A stretch of DNA of 53,536 bases from Thermoflexus sp. (GCF_034432235.1 NZ_DAOUCJ010000093.1:1-53536); one strand, 5' to 3'; shown: positions 6,249-14,942, counted from the first letter of the stretch. Notes: generated by a model not told the origin, from the sequence alone. Translations and numbers: made by a program.

Positions 6249-9155
6249 ATGGCGAAGGGGAAGATCATCGTTCGTGGCGCCCGCGAGCACAACCTCAAGA
6301 ACATCACGGTGGAGATCCCCCGCGAGAAGCTCGTGGTCATCACCGGCCTCTCCGGCTCCGGGAAATCCAGCCTGGCCTTCGACACCCTCTACGCCGAAGG
6401 CCAGCGGCGATACGTGGAGTCGCTCTCCGCCTACGCCCGTCAGTTCCTGGGGCTGATGGAGAAGCCGGATGTGGATCAGATCGAGGGGCTCTCCCCGGCC
6501 ATCTCCATCGATCAGCGGGGCGCGTCCCATAACCCTCGCTCCACGGTGGGGACGGTGACGGAGGTCTACGACTATCTCCGCCTGCTCTTCGCCCGCGCCG
6601 GGATCCCCCACTGCCCCCGCTGCGGCCGGGAGGTCCAGAAGCAGAGCCCGGAGCAGATCGTGGAGGCCATCCTCGCCCTCCCGGAGGGCTCCCGCATCAT
6701 GATCCTGGGCCCCGTGGTGCGGGGCCGCAAGGGCCACCACGGTCCCGTCTTCGAAGAGCTCCGCCGCATGGGTTTTGTCCGCGCCCGCGTGGATGGAGCC
6801 ATCCGGGATCTGGATGAGCCCATCGAGCTGGATCGCTACAAGATCCATCACATCGAGGCGGTGGTGGATCGCCTGGTCGTGCGTCGGGACGGGGCGGATC
6901 GTTCGCGGCTGCAGGACTCGGTGGAGATGGCCCTGCGGCTGGGGGATGGGCTGGTGATCGTGCACAACGCCTCGGCGGAGCCGCCGGAGGACCTGCTGTT
7001 CAGCGAGCACTTCGCCTGCCCCTACTGCAACCTCAGCCTGCCTGAGCTGGAGCCCCGCCTGTTCTCTTTCAACAGCCCGAAGGGCGCTTGCCCGACCTGC
7101 GAAGGCCTTGGGGTGCAGCTGGAGCTGGATCCGGATCTCCTCATTCCCAACAAGGACCTCTCCTTATCAGAAGGCGCCATTGTGGCCTGGGGTGGGGAAG
7201 AGGAAGGCGGCTATTACTGGCAGCTGCTGGAAGCGGCCTGCCGCGCCTTCGGCATCCCCACCGACGTTCCCGTGCGGACCCTTTCCCCGGATCAGCTGCA
7301 CCTCCTCCTCTATGGGGCGGGCGAGGGCGTGCGGGTCCCCGTTCGCTATCAGGCCCGGGATGGGAGCTGGCGGGTTTATGAGGCACCCTTCGAAGGGGTG
7401 ATCCCCAACTTGCGCCGCCGGTATGAGGAGAGCACTTCGGACTATTTCCGGGCGCGGGTGGAGGGATGGATGAGCGAGCGGCCATGCCCGGCCTGCGGCG
7501 GAGCGCGGCTGCGCCCGGAGGCCCTGGCCGTCACCGTAGCGGGCAAGAACATCTACGAAGTCACCCGGATGTCGGTTGTCGAGGCCATGCGCTGGGTTGA
7601 GGCCCTGCGGGGGGATCACGGGCAGCCGCCGCTGCTCTCCGAGCGGCAGCGGGCCATCGTGGGTCAGGTGCTGCAGGAGCTGCACAACCGGCTGCGCTTC
7701 ATGGTGGACGTGGGCCTGGATTATCTCACGCTGGACCGGCCGACGGCGACCCTGTCCGGGGGCGAGGCGCAGCGCATCCGCCTGGCCACCCAGATTGGGA
7801 GCCAGCTCACCGGCGTGCTCTACGTGCTGGACGAGCCGAGCATCGGCCTGCACCCGCGGGATAATGAGCGCCTGATCCGGACCCTGAAGCGGCTCCGGGA
7901 TCTGGGGAACACGGTGCTGGTGGTGGAACACGACGAAGCCATGATCCGGGCTGCCGATTGGGTGATCGACCTGGGGCCGGGGGCAGGGGAGCATGGGGGT
8001 TACGTGGTGGCCCAGGGTCCGGTTGAAGCCATCATGCGCAACCGCCGCTCCCTCACCGGGGCCTACCTAACGGGTCGATTCACCATCCCGATCCCGGCCC
8101 GCCGTCGTCCCGGCAACGGACGCTCCCTGATCGTCCGGGGGGCTCGGGAGCACAACCTGAAGAACATCGACGTGCGCTTCCCCCTGGGCTGCTTCATCTG
8201 TGTGACCGGCGTCTCGGGCTCCGGCAAGAGCACCCTGGTGGTGGAGATCCTCTACAAGCGTCTGGCTCAGATCCTCTACGGTGCCCGTGACCCGGCAGGG
8301 GTCCATGAGGCGATCGAAGGCGTCGAGTTCATCGATAAAGTGATCCACATCGATCAGTCTCCGATCGGACGAACCCCGCGCTCCAACCCGGCGACCTACA
8401 CGGGTGTGTTCACCGACATCCGCGATCTCTTCGCCAGCCTGCCGGAGAGCAAGCTGCGGGGGTATGGCCCGGGGCGTTTTTCCTTCAATGTCAAGGGTGG
8501 CCGCTGTGAGGCGTGCGAAGGCCAGGGCCAGATCCAGATCGAGATGCAATTTCTCCCCGATGTGTTTGTGACCTGCGAGGTGTGTCGGGGAGCGCGCTTC
8601 AACAAGGAGACGTTGCAGATCCGTTATCGCGGGAAGAGCATCGCCGATGTGCTGAACATGACGGTAGACGAAGCCTATGAGTTCTTCGAGGCCTTTCCCT
8701 CCATCCGTCGGAAGCTCCAGACCCTCCGGGACGTCGGGCTCGGTTATATCCGGCTGGGCCAGCCAGCGCCGACCCTCTCCGGCGGCGAGGCGCAGCGGGT
8801 GAAGCTGGCGAAGGAGCTCTCCCGCCGGCCGACCGGCCATACCCTCTACATCCTGGATGAACCCACGGTGGGTCTGCACGCGGCCGACGTCCAGAAATTG
8901 ATCGATGTCCTGCAGCGTTTTGTGGACCAGGGCCACACGGTGATCGTCATCGAGCACAATCTGGATGTCATCAAGGTGGCCGACTGGATCATCGATCTGG
9001 GGCCAGAGGGGGGAGAGCGGGGCGGGTATGTGGTGGCGGAGGGCACTCCTGAAGAGGTTGCTCAGGCGGAGGCCTCATATACCGGGCAATTCCTGCGCCG
9101 GATCCTTCGAGGGGGGAATGTCTCTTCCAACGGGCGGCGGCGCGGGAAGCGCTGA
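6249..9155 (+). CDS. uvrA: Excinuclease ABC subunit A
   Basis: A 968-residue UvrA, the damage-sensing ATPase of nucleotide excision repair, which loads UvrB. It starts MAKGKIIVRGAREHNLKNI. Two ABC modules are seen: Walker A GLSGSGKSS and signature TLSGGEAQRIRLATQ with LDEPSIGLHPRD in the first half, and GVSGSGKST, TLSGGEAQRVKLAKEL and LDEPTVGLHAAD in the second. Zinc-binding pairs include CPRCG in the N-half, CPYC...CPTC before the insertion, CPACGG, and CEACEGQG...CEVCRG in the C-half. Length matches the family. A strong hairpin follows the stop. Confidence 0.98.
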   Translation: MAKGKIIVRGAREHNLKNITVEIPREKLVVITGLSGSGKSSLAFDTLYAEGQRRYVESLSAYARQFLGLMEKPDVDQIEGLSPAISIDQRGASHNPRSTVGTVTEVYDYLRLLFARAGIPHCPRCGREVQKQSPEQIVEAILALPEGSRIMILGPVVRGRKGHHGPVFEELRRMGFVRARVDGAIRDLDEPIELDRYKIHHIEAVVDRLVVRRDGADRSRLQDSVEMALRLGDGLVIVHNASAEPPEDLLFSEHFACPYCNLSLPELEPRLFSFNSPKGACPTCEGLGVQLELDPDLLIPNKDLSLSEGAIVAWGGEEEGGYYWQLLEAACRAFGIPTDVPVRTLSPDQLHLLLYGAGEGVRVPVRYQARDGSWRVYEAPFEGVIPNLRRRYEESTSDYFRARVEGWMSERPCPACGGARLRPEALAVTVAGKNIYEVTRMSVVEAMRWVEALRGDHGQPPLLSERQRAIVGQVLQELHNRLRFMVDVGLDYLTLDRPTATLSGGEAQRIRLATQIGSQLTGVLYVLDEPSIGLHPRDNERLIRTLKRLRDLGNTVLVVEHDEAMIRAADWVIDLGPGAGEHGGYVVAQGPVEAIMRNRRSLTGAYLTGRFTIPIPARRRPGNGRSLIVRGAREHNLKNIDVRFPLGCFICVTGVSGSGKSTLVVEILYKRLAQILYGARDPAGVHEAIEGVEFIDKVIHIDQSPIGRTPRSNPATYTGVFTDIRDLFASLPESKLRGYGPGRFSFNVKGGRCEACEGQGQIQIEMQFLPDVFVTCEVCRGARFNKETLQIRYRGKSIADVLNMTVDEAYEFFEAFPSIRRKLQTLRDVGLGYIRLGQPAPTLSGGEAQRVKLAKELSRRPTGHTLYILDEPTVGLHAADVQKLIDVLQRFVDQGHTVIVIEHNLDVIKVADWIIDLGPEGGERGGYVVAEGTPEEVAQAEASYTGQFLRRILRGGNVSSNGRRRGKR

Positions 9156-9164
9156 ACCAAGCGA

Positions 9165-9190
9165 GGGGTGGGCCACCAGCGGCCCACCCC
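9165..9190. terminator. Bidirectional terminator between uvrA and the coiled-coil gene
   Basis: GGGGTGGGCC and GGCCCACCCC form a perfect 10-bp stem with a 6-base loop, followed on the plus strand by GATGTTTTA. It lies between two convergent genes and could end both transcripts. Confidence 0.75.
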
Positions 9191-9196
9191 GATGTT

Positions 9197-10210
9197 TTAC
9201 GAAACCGCTGGGATCTCCTCCGCGGGCGGCACCCGCTCCCCGCGGCCGGTTACCAGCCCGATCCCCATTTGTTCGGCCATCGCCTCACAGCTGGGATCCA
9301 CGCGGATCCCATAGGCGTAGACCAGATAAGGTCCGGTGACGCCGGCCTCAGCGAGGCGTTTGCGGAATCCTTCCGACCGCATCCGGTTAGCCCACGCCTG
9401 GATGGACCGGGGGCTTTGTCGGGCCTTTGCCTCCACGACCGCCCACAGGATCCGCCGATCCGGCGCCTGCACGGGGATCACCGCATCGACTTCCCCTTTC
9501 TCCCCCTCCTCGTAGACCGGCAGGATCACCGGATGGCCCTGGCCGATGGCCCGATATCCTTTCTGCTCCAGGACCCAGCGCACCATCGACTCTGCTTCCT
9601 CCTCCAGGGTCGCCCCGAACATCGCCTTGTAGGATTCAAACTCCCGCCGCATCCCCTCCAGGCGATCCAGGCGTTGCAGGATGTGCTCCTGAGTCTGGAT
9701 GAGGCGGGCGACCTGCTCCTCGGTGCGGGCCTGGGCTTCGGCGAGGCGGGCCAGGGCTTCCTCCAGGCGGCGCTGGCCTTCCTCCAGACGGGCCACCCGC
9801 TCCTCGGTGCGGGCCTGGGCTTCGGCGAGGCGCGCCATCGCTTCCTCCAGGCGGGTCAGGCGCTCCTCGGTGCGGGCCTGAGCCTCGGCGAGGCGGGCGA
9901 GGCGCTCCTCGGTGCGGGCCTGGGCTTCCTCCAGGCGGGCGAGGCGTTCCTCGGTGTGGGTCTGGGCCTCGGCGAGGCGGATCGTCGCTTCGATCAGGCG
10001 GTTCAGGACCCCGCTGGTTTGTTGCTGGAAGGTCGCCAGCGTGCGGATCACTTCCCGCATCTGGTCAAGCGCATCCACCAGCGCGCGCAGAACGCCGGCC
10101 AGCTCCGCCATGGGCTCGGCCAGCAGGAGACGGCGCAGCTCCTCCTGCCACTCCGGGTGCTCCTTTAATGCCCGAAGCAGATCCTGGAAGTCCCCGGTGT
10201 TGAAGGGCAC
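9197..10210 (-). CDS. Coiled-coil protein with PD-(D/E)XK nuclease-like C-terminus
   Basis: The 337-residue product has three parts: a short helical N-terminus (about 1-75), a long coiled coil (about 76-190) built of near-repeats of LARLEEAQARTEER in 14-residue steps, and a globular C-terminus (about 200-337). The last contains GEVDAVIPVQAPDRRILWAV followed by VEAKARQ, which fits the D...E-x-K core of PD-(D/E)XK nuclease-like folds (DUF3782-type proteins). Nuclease activity is inferred. GTG start with GGGAGG seven bases upstream. The DNA shows matching in-phase 42-base repeats. A related gene begins at 53166. Confidence 0.8.
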   Translation of the reverse strand: MPFNTGDFQDLLRALKEHPEWQEELRRLLLAEPMAELAGVLRALVDALDQMREVIRTLATFQQQTSGVLNRLIEATIRLAEAQTHTEERLARLEEAQARTEERLARLAEAQARTEERLTRLEEAMARLAEAQARTEERVARLEEGQRRLEEALARLAEAQARTEEQVARLIQTQEHILQRLDRLEGMRREFESYKAMFGATLEEEAESMVRWVLEQKGYRAIGQGHPVILPVYEEGEKGEVDAVIPVQAPDRRILWAVVEAKARQSPRSIQAWANRMRSEGFRKRLAEAGVTGPYLVYAYGIRVDPSCEAMAEQMGIGLVTGRGERVPPAEEIPAVS

Positions 10211-10243
10211 GAACCACCTCCCGCATTCGGATGATATAAGGGC

Positions 10244-10273
10244 TTGTCAGCTTCGCGGGGCCCCTCTTATATT
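10244..10273 (+). promoter_or_regulatory. Promoter for the aldolase gene
   Basis: TTGTCA (10244-10249) and TATATT (10268-10273) are 18 bases apart, upstream of the GTG at 10325. The region is only 114 bases long and also has to drive the divergent coiled-coil gene. Confidence 0.5.
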
Positions 10274-10324
10274 ATGATAGCCTTTTTTCGGCGTCATTCA
10301 TATCGATCCGGGAGGGATTTCTCC

Positions 10325-11083
10325 GTGATCCCCAATCAGGCTCTGCATCGGTTGCGGAGGGGAGAAGCGACCATCGGCGCCTGGCTGGGCCTGGGCAGCC
10401 CGTATGCAGCCGCCCTGATGGCCCGCCTGGGCTTCGACTGGCTGGTGGTGGACGTCGAGCACAGCCCCTTCGGTTACGATGCGATGGTCCAGAGCGTGAT
10501 GGCGATTCTCCCCACGGGCACCACTCCCCTGGTCCGGGTGCCGTGGAACGATCCCGCGTGGATCAAACGGGCCCTGGACACCGGGGCGCTGGGGATTGTG
10601 GTGCCGATGGTCATGAATGGGGAAGAGGCTCGACGGGCGGCGGAGGCCGCCCGCTTCCCGCCTCGCGGGATCCGCTCGGTGGGGGCCTGGCTGGGGCCCC
10701 GCCTGCATGGGGAGGATTACCTGCAGGCCATCGACGAGGAGATCCTGGTGGTGGTCCAGATGGAGCACATCCAGGCGGTGGAGCGGGCGGAGGAGATCTG
10801 CGCGGCAGAAGGGGTGGACGTGATCTTCATCGGCCCCAATGACCTGGCCTCCTCGATGGGCCTGCGGGGAACCGATTTTCGGGAGAACCCCGATTGGGAG
10901 GAAGCGGTCCAAACCGTCCTGCGGGCGGCCCAGCGGGCCGGCCGGCCGGCTGGGATGATGTGCGTGTCTGTTGAGGAGGCATTGCAGCGGCGGGCTCAGG
11001 GGTTCCAGTTCCTGGCCGTCGCCTCCGATGCCCGCTACATCGAGGGGATGGCCCGGGAGATCTTGCGGCGATGGCATGCGTGA
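10325..11083 (+). CDS. HpcH/HpaI family aldolase
   Basis: A 252-residue class II metal-dependent aldolase of the 2-keto-3-deoxy acid (HpaI/GarL/RhmA) type, which cleaves such acids to pyruvate and an aldehyde. Evidence: VVDVEHSPFGYDAM (catalytic His region), PLVRVPWND, DTGALGIVVPMV, and the metal-binding VQMEHIQAVE and VIFIGPNDLASSMG. The substrate cannot be read from the sequence. I chose GTG at 10325 because GGGAGG lies nine bases upstream and VIPNQALHRLRRGE is the usual start of the family; ATG at 10274 would overlap the promoter. It appears to be a single-gene unit. Confidence 0.9.
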   Translation: MIPNQALHRLRRGEATIGAWLGLGSPYAAALMARLGFDWLVVDVEHSPFGYDAMVQSVMAILPTGTTPLVRVPWNDPAWIKRALDTGALGIVVPMVMNGEEARRAAEAARFPPRGIRSVGAWLGPRLHGEDYLQAIDEEILVVVQMEHIQAVERAEEICAAEGVDVIFIGPNDLASSMGLRGTDFRENPDWEEAVQTVLRAAQRAGRPAGMMCVSVEEALQRRAQGFQFLAVASDARYIEGMAREILRRWHA

Positions 11084-11112
11084 AAGCCCTTCTTTGCCAT
11101 GGTGCATGAACG

Positions 11113-11147
11113 CAACCGGGCCCGACAGCCTTCGCCGGGCCCGGTTG
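11113..11147. terminator. 12-bp hairpin between the aldolase gene and tRNA-Gln
   Basis: CAACCGGGCCCG and CGGGCCCGGTTG pair perfectly around an 11-base loop. It follows the aldolase on the plus strand and touches the CCA end of the tRNA on the minus strand, so it may end either transcript. Confidence 0.55.
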
Positions 11148-11220
11148 GCTGGGGAGGGAGGACTCGAACCTCCACCCTCGGCTCCAAAGGCCGGTGTCCT
11201 GCCCCTTAGACGACTCCCCA
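11146..11220 (-). tRNA. tRNA-Gln (anticodon TTG), CCA encoded
   Basis: On the minus strand a 7-bp acceptor stem (TGGGGAG with CTCCCCA), discriminator G and encoded CCA are present. The anticodon loop is CTTTGGA, giving anticodon TTG at 11187-11185, which reads CAA. The T-arm is GGAGG-TTCGAGT-CCTCC. The D-arm region GTCTAAGGGGCAGGAC and the TGGGG start are typical of tRNA-Gln. The top pair of the anticodon stem is a C-A mismatch. Confidence 0.95.
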
Positions 11221-11283
11221 AGGCTCACCTTCATTATAGCGCAGCGTCGCCTTCGGGGCCAACCACCGTTCTGTCTCCCGCCT

Positions 11284-11700
11284 TCAGGGTTGGTGCGGAT
11301 TGAAGGTGCGAATGAAGGCGATGATGTCGGCCAGATCCTGATCGGTCAGAGCCGGGTTACCGCCCTTCGGCGGCATATCCACCCCGATCGTATTCGCCGG
11401 ATCCGTCGCCGGCCGCCCCTTCTTGATGAACTCCAGCAGCTGGGCGTCGGTCTGCTGCCGCACGAAGGCGCTCGCCGTCAGATCCTTCCCCAACCCGGGC
11501 AATCCTTTGGCATCCGGCCCGTGACATGAGGCACATGTGCCCAGGAACAGCTCCTTCCCCCGCTCCGCGTTCCCCTTCAGGGCCACCGGTGCGGTCTCCC
11601 CCGCGCCGGGGGAGCGGGGCGCAGGCGGGCCGCCTCCGCACGCGCTGGCTCCCATCAGGACCGAAGAGAGCAGGAGAATCCAGGGCAGCCACCGGTTCAT
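11284..11700 (-). CDS. Cytochrome c, lipoprotein-anchored
   Basis: A 138-residue class I cytochrome c. A hydrophobic signal ends in GASAC with Cys21 as the likely lipidated residue. The heme-binding motif CASCH is at 56-60 and the probable axial Met108 is in GVDMPP. The C-terminal LTDQDLADIIAFIRTF helix is typical. It would carry electrons on the outer face of the membrane. It is the last gene of the oxidase cluster, 15 bases after the PCuAC gene, so it may be the electron donor to the ba3 oxidase; that link is inferred from position. Confidence 0.93.
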   Translation of the reverse strand: MNRWLPWILLLSSVLMGASACGGGPPAPRSPGAGETAPVALKGNAERGKELFLGTCASCHGPDAKGLPGLGKDLTASAFVRQQTDAQLLEFIKKGRPATDPANTIGVDMPPKGGNPALTDQDLADIIAFIRTFNPHQP

Positions 11701-11715
11701 CTCCCGTGCCTCCCG

Positions 11716-12201
11716 TTATGGGTTCATCTCCTTCACCGTCACTGTTACGGGGATCTCTCCACTTTTCTCAAAACGAAGCGTAAGGGTGAAGGTGTCCCCT
11801 ACCTGGAGCTCCCGCTTCAGGCCAATCAGCATAACGTGCAGGCCGCGGGGCTTAAACTCCACCCGCCCCCGGGCCGGGATCTCCACACGGGGGACCGGCT
11901 GCATCTTTGCCACATCCCCTTCCATGCGAGTTTCGTGAAACTCCACCTTTTCGGCCACATCGGAAACAGCGCGGATCAGCGCATCGGGCTGGCCGCCATC
12001 GTTCACCACCACGAAATAGACAGCGCTGGTGCTCTCCCCTCCATGGCTCATCCCATGCCCCATCTCCTGGCCCATCCCCATGGCCCCGGGGCGCGCCCAT
12101 GCGTCCTGAATGTGAATCTTCGGGCTGGTGGCTGCCGGAGCGGCGCATGCGGCGACGAGAAGACCAAGCAGGATCATGGTTGAACGAATGAGCTTTGACA
12201 T
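11716..12201 (-). CDS. PCu(A)C copper chaperone, lipoprotein
   Basis: A 161-residue protein of the PCuAC family (DUF461), which delivers Cu(I) to the CuA site of cytochrome oxidase, often with SCO1. The lipobox VAAC is at the end of a hydrophobic signal (Cys19). The copper ligands fit H-x-n-M...H-x-M: FHETRMEGDVAKMQPV and RGLHVMLIG. A Met/His-rich insert (GMGQEMGHGMSHGG) near residue 45 may bind extra copper. The AGGAGG ribosome binding site lies just upstream. It sits between SCO1 and cytochrome c genes, matching its expected role. Confidence 0.93.
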   Translation of the reverse strand: MSKLIRSTMILLGLLVAACAAPAATSPKIHIQDAWARPGAMGMGQEMGHGMSHGGESTSAVYFVVVNDGGQPDALIRAVSDVAEKVEFHETRMEGDVAKMQPVPRVEIPARGRVEFKPRGLHVMLIGLKRELQVGDTFTLTLRFEKSGEIPVTVTVKEMNP

Positions 12202-12252
12202 GGTCGCCTCCTCTCAAACAGGTCTCCAGATCACCCCATGAGGAGAGACCCA

Positions 12253-12921
12253 TCACGAGCCGGAGCGTTCCCGCACCAGCCGGCGGATCTTCTCCATCGC
12301 ATCCTTTAGTTCGGTTCGGCTTCCCGGCAGGAGCGCCCGCACCCGCCCCTGGCGGTCCACCAGGAAGATGCGATCGGTGTGGTTGATCAAATAAGTCGCG
12401 GCGCCGCCCGAGGCCTGCGGCGTCTCCGCGGCGGGCGTGCCGTTGATGAGATACACCCGCTCCGTGTAGATCCCCAGGACCTCCGTCAGGTGGCGAATAG
12501 TGGAGGGATCGCCGGTGAGGAAGGCCCAGTTCGTGAAATCCACCTTGCGGGCCTGGGCGTATCGGCGCATGACCTCCGGCGTGTCCCGCTCTGGATCGAA
12601 GGTGATGGTGACGAAGAAAACCTGATCCGACAGGCCCTCTGCGGCAACCTGTTCCTGGATCTCCCGCATCCGGGCGGTGATCAGCGGGCAGACGTCCGGG
12701 CAATGGGTGTAGATCATCCCCAGGACCACCACCTTGCCCCGGGTCTGGCCCAGCCAGAAGGTGCGGCCCTCCTGATCTGTGAACGGCCAGTCCGGGATGG
12801 TCATGTAGACCGGGAGGGATTCCGCCCGGACGTCCAGGGCGATCTTCACCGCTCCCGCGGCGGCGACAAAGAGCAGACCGATGCCTACTCCCCCCCAGAA
12901 CCAGCGCGGCATTCTGCTCAA
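12253..12921 (-). CDS. SCO1/SenC copper metallochaperone
   Basis: A 222-residue membrane-anchored thioredoxin-fold protein that matures the CuA centre of oxidase subunit II. One TM helix covers about residues 9-28. The copper ligands are Cys74 and Cys78 in YTHCPDVCPL, and His181 in INHTDRIFLVD. The spacing and the TFDPERDTPEVM motif are standard for SCO proteins. It follows the subunit I gene after a 220-base repeat-rich gap and precedes the PCuAC gene, forming a copper-insertion pair. Confidence 0.95.
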   Translation of the reverse strand: MSRMPRWFWGGVGIGLLFVAAAGAVKIALDVRAESLPVYMTIPDWPFTDQEGRTFWLGQTRGKVVVLGMIYTHCPDVCPLITARMREIQEQVAAEGLSDQVFFVTITFDPERDTPEVMRRYAQARKVDFTNWAFLTGDPSTIRHLTEVLGIYTERVYLINGTPAAETPQASGGAATYLINHTDRIFLVDRQGRVRALLPGSRTELKDAMEKIRRLVRERSGS

Positions 12922-12990
12922 GCCTCCTCGGGTTGATTTCCCTCTGTCTGAGACCCAGAGGGCCTCTGAGAGAAGCGACTCCTCCCCCGG

Positions 12991-13022
12991 CCCCTCCCCG
13001 CTTCGGGGAGGGGGGATTTTTT
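12991..13022. terminator. Hairpin with T-run, plus-strand sense
   Basis: CCCCTCCCCG and CGGGGAGGGG pair around CTT and are followed by GGATTTTTT. It is an intrinsic-terminator shape on the plus strand, although no plus-strand gene ends here; the flanking genes read leftwards. It forms the first of three hairpins in this gap. Confidence 0.5.
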
Positions 13023-13027
13023 AGGCT

Positions 13028-13052
13028 CCCCCTTCCCTTGTAGGGAAGGGGG
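13028..13052. repeat. Inverted repeat CCCCCTTCCCT/AGGGAAGGGGG
   Basis: A perfect 11-bp stem with a TGT loop. With its flanks (GGCTCCCC... and ...GGCCGGGGGGTGAGG) it resembles the dispersed intergenic palindromes seen in many GC-rich Chloroflexota genomes. It lies between oxidase subunit I and SCO1. Confidence 0.55.
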
Positions 13053-13071
13053 CCGGGGGGTGAGGTCCAGG

Positions 13072-13099
13072 GTAGGGGCGCACGGCCGTGCGCCCCTAC
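13072..13099. repeat. 28-bp perfect palindrome GTAGGGGCGCAC-GGCC-GTGCGCCCCTAC
   Basis: Arms GTAGGGGCGCAC and GTGCGCCCCTAC meet at a central GGCC, so the whole element is self-complementary. Its length and outer bases equal those of the hairpin at 2607-2634. It is probably a REP-like dispersed element. Confidence 0.6.
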
Positions 13100-13141
13100 G
13101 GACAAACCAGCGATCGGCCTCTCTGGAATATGATATCGGTT

Positions 13142-14791
13142 CTACCGGATGGGCACTGCGCTGGAGGGCAGGAAGCCGTAAGCGGAGAAGGGTGAAGTCT
13201 GCAGCACCTGAGTGAGCACTGGCGTATAGGCGATCACGATCAGGATGACGGCCACGGCCAGCCACACCCGCCAGCGCTCGAAGGCAGTGGGCGCGTCCGC
13301 AGCCGTATGCAGAGCCTCGGCGATCGGCACCTCCACCCGGGCCGGTTGTCGGGAGAACCACAGGGTCATCGCCATATTCAGCAGGAACAGCACGCCGGCG
13401 ATGAACATCAGGGTCCCGCCCACCGCCGCCATGATCAGGAAGGGCCTCCACTCCGGCAACAGATACGGCGAGAATCCCAGATTCGTCCGTCGGGGCTCCC
13501 CTTCCAGCCCGCCGCGCATCATCCCCACCGCAAAGATCATCACGCCGATGAACCACAGGTACATGTTCGCCAGGGCCACCTTCCGGCTCCACAGGGCCCG
13601 GCCGGTGAGATAGGGAACCATCCACGTGGCCATGGCCATGAAGGTCAGGGTCACTGCGGTGCCCACGGTGAGGTGCAGGTGGCCGGGGACCCAGGAGGTG
13701 TTGTGGACCACCAAGTTGACGTTGTAGGAGGCATTGACGATCCCGCTGATCCCGCCGAAGACGAAAGCGATCATGGAGAGCGTTGCGCCAGCGAAGGCCG
13801 GCTCATCCCACGGAAGGCGAAAGATCCAGTCGATCCACCCCCGCCCGCCCCGCTGCCGCCCGGCATGCTCCAGGGAGGCCATCAGGTTGAAGGCGGTCAG
13901 CAGACTGGGAATGGCCACCAGGAACGTTCCGAAAGCGTGCAGCAGCTTCCATTCCTGGCCGATGGCAGGGTCTGTGTACTGGTGATGCAGGCCGATGGGA
14001 GTGGAGAAGATCAGCAGCATCAGGAAGGCCAGGCGGGCCATCGGATCGCTATATAGCTTGCCGCCCGCCAGCCGGGGGACCATTGTATACCAGGCTACGT
14101 AGGCCGGCAGGAGCCAGAAGTAAACCAGGGGATGTCCGAAATACCAGAACAGGGTGCGGGCCAGCATCGGGTTGGTCTGCTTGACCAGGCCCAGGGACCA
14201 TGGGAGCAACAGGAAAAGGACCTCGATGGCCACCCCCAGAGTGGCGATATACCACAGGGTGAAAGTGACGATGGAGCCGAAGGTCATCAGTGGCGTGCGT
14301 TGCCCCGGGTTCTCCCGCCGCCAGGCGACATACGTGAGGATCAGGTTGGCCCCGCTGATCCAGGAGCCCACGATGAGCAGCGTGGCGCCCAGGTAGAAGG
14401 CCGGGTGGGCCATCAGGGGCGGGTAGAACGTGTAGAGGACATTCGCCTGACGGGTGAGGATGGCGTAGCCGGCGGCGGCAACCCCCACGGTCATCAACCC
14501 AAAGCCGGTCCACCCCAGGGCCAGGCTGTAAAGGGGCCGCCTTAGGGAAGCCCGCACGGCCACGGCGAGCAGGGCCACGATGTTAAAGGTGGTCCACACC
14601 AGGGCGTTCAGCACCCCGTGGAAAGTCAGGCCCTGATAGTAATCATACCAGGGCATGGGCGGCAACAGCTTCGCCCGGCTCAGGGCCTGGAGCAGGCCGA
14701 AGAAGATGCCGACCGCGATAGCGATATAAGCGATGTAAAGATGCCAGCGGATCAATCGCTTCTCGCTCTCGAACATCGTGAAGGCTCCCAT
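13142..14791 (-). CDS. ba3-type cytochrome c oxidase subunit I
   Basis: A 549-residue heme-copper oxidase subunit I of the B (ba3) class, with about 13 TM helices. It reduces O2 to water and pumps protons. Key ligands: low-spin heme His in YYQGLTFHGVLNA and in WVPGHLHLTVG; CuB ligands in FGHPLVYFWLLPAY (His with the cross-linked Tyr) and GLHHQYTDP. The sequence lacks the A-type D-channel pattern. GGGGAGG lies just before the ATG. Subunit II, a CBS protein and subunit IIa are encoded upstream on the same strand, as in the Thermus cbaDBA order but with the CBS gene inserted. Confidence 0.97.
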   Translation of the reverse strand: MGAFTMFESEKRLIRWHLYIAYIAIAVGIFFGLLQALSRAKLLPPMPWYDYYQGLTFHGVLNALVWTTFNIVALLAVAVRASLRRPLYSLALGWTGFGLMTVGVAAAGYAILTRQANVLYTFYPPLMAHPAFYLGATLLIVGSWISGANLILTYVAWRRENPGQRTPLMTFGSIVTFTLWYIATLGVAIEVLFLLLPWSLGLVKQTNPMLARTLFWYFGHPLVYFWLLPAYVAWYTMVPRLAGGKLYSDPMARLAFLMLLIFSTPIGLHHQYTDPAIGQEWKLLHAFGTFLVAIPSLLTAFNLMASLEHAGRQRGGRGWIDWIFRLPWDEPAFAGATLSMIAFVFGGISGIVNASYNVNLVVHNTSWVPGHLHLTVGTAVTLTFMAMATWMVPYLTGRALWSRKVALANMYLWFIGVMIFAVGMMRGGLEGEPRRTNLGFSPYLLPEWRPFLIMAAVGGTLMFIAGVLFLLNMAMTLWFSRQPARVEVPIAEALHTAADAPTAFERWRVWLAVAVILIVIAYTPVLTQVLQTSPFSAYGFLPSSAVPIR

Positions 14792-14942
14792 GGTGACCTC
14801 CCCATAGAGTAGAGACCGGCGATCGGATCCGCCCGATGGCTTTTCCGAGATCCCATCGGCTGGGGAAGCAGCCCATGCTGCTTCCCGGCTTGCCCGCCCT
14901 AACTTTCGTTGACATCCCCTCGCTGACCTGGGGGGATGCCTC

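Noticed and set aside
9695..9975. A CRISPR or minisatellite array
   Set aside because: The 42-base repeats have no unique spacers and stay in frame; they encode a coiled coil.
12991..13022. Terminator of the oxidase subunit I gene
   Set aside because: The T-run is on the plus-strand side, whereas the oxidase gene is transcribed leftwards; on its strand the run lies before the stem, so it is not an intrinsic terminator in that sense.
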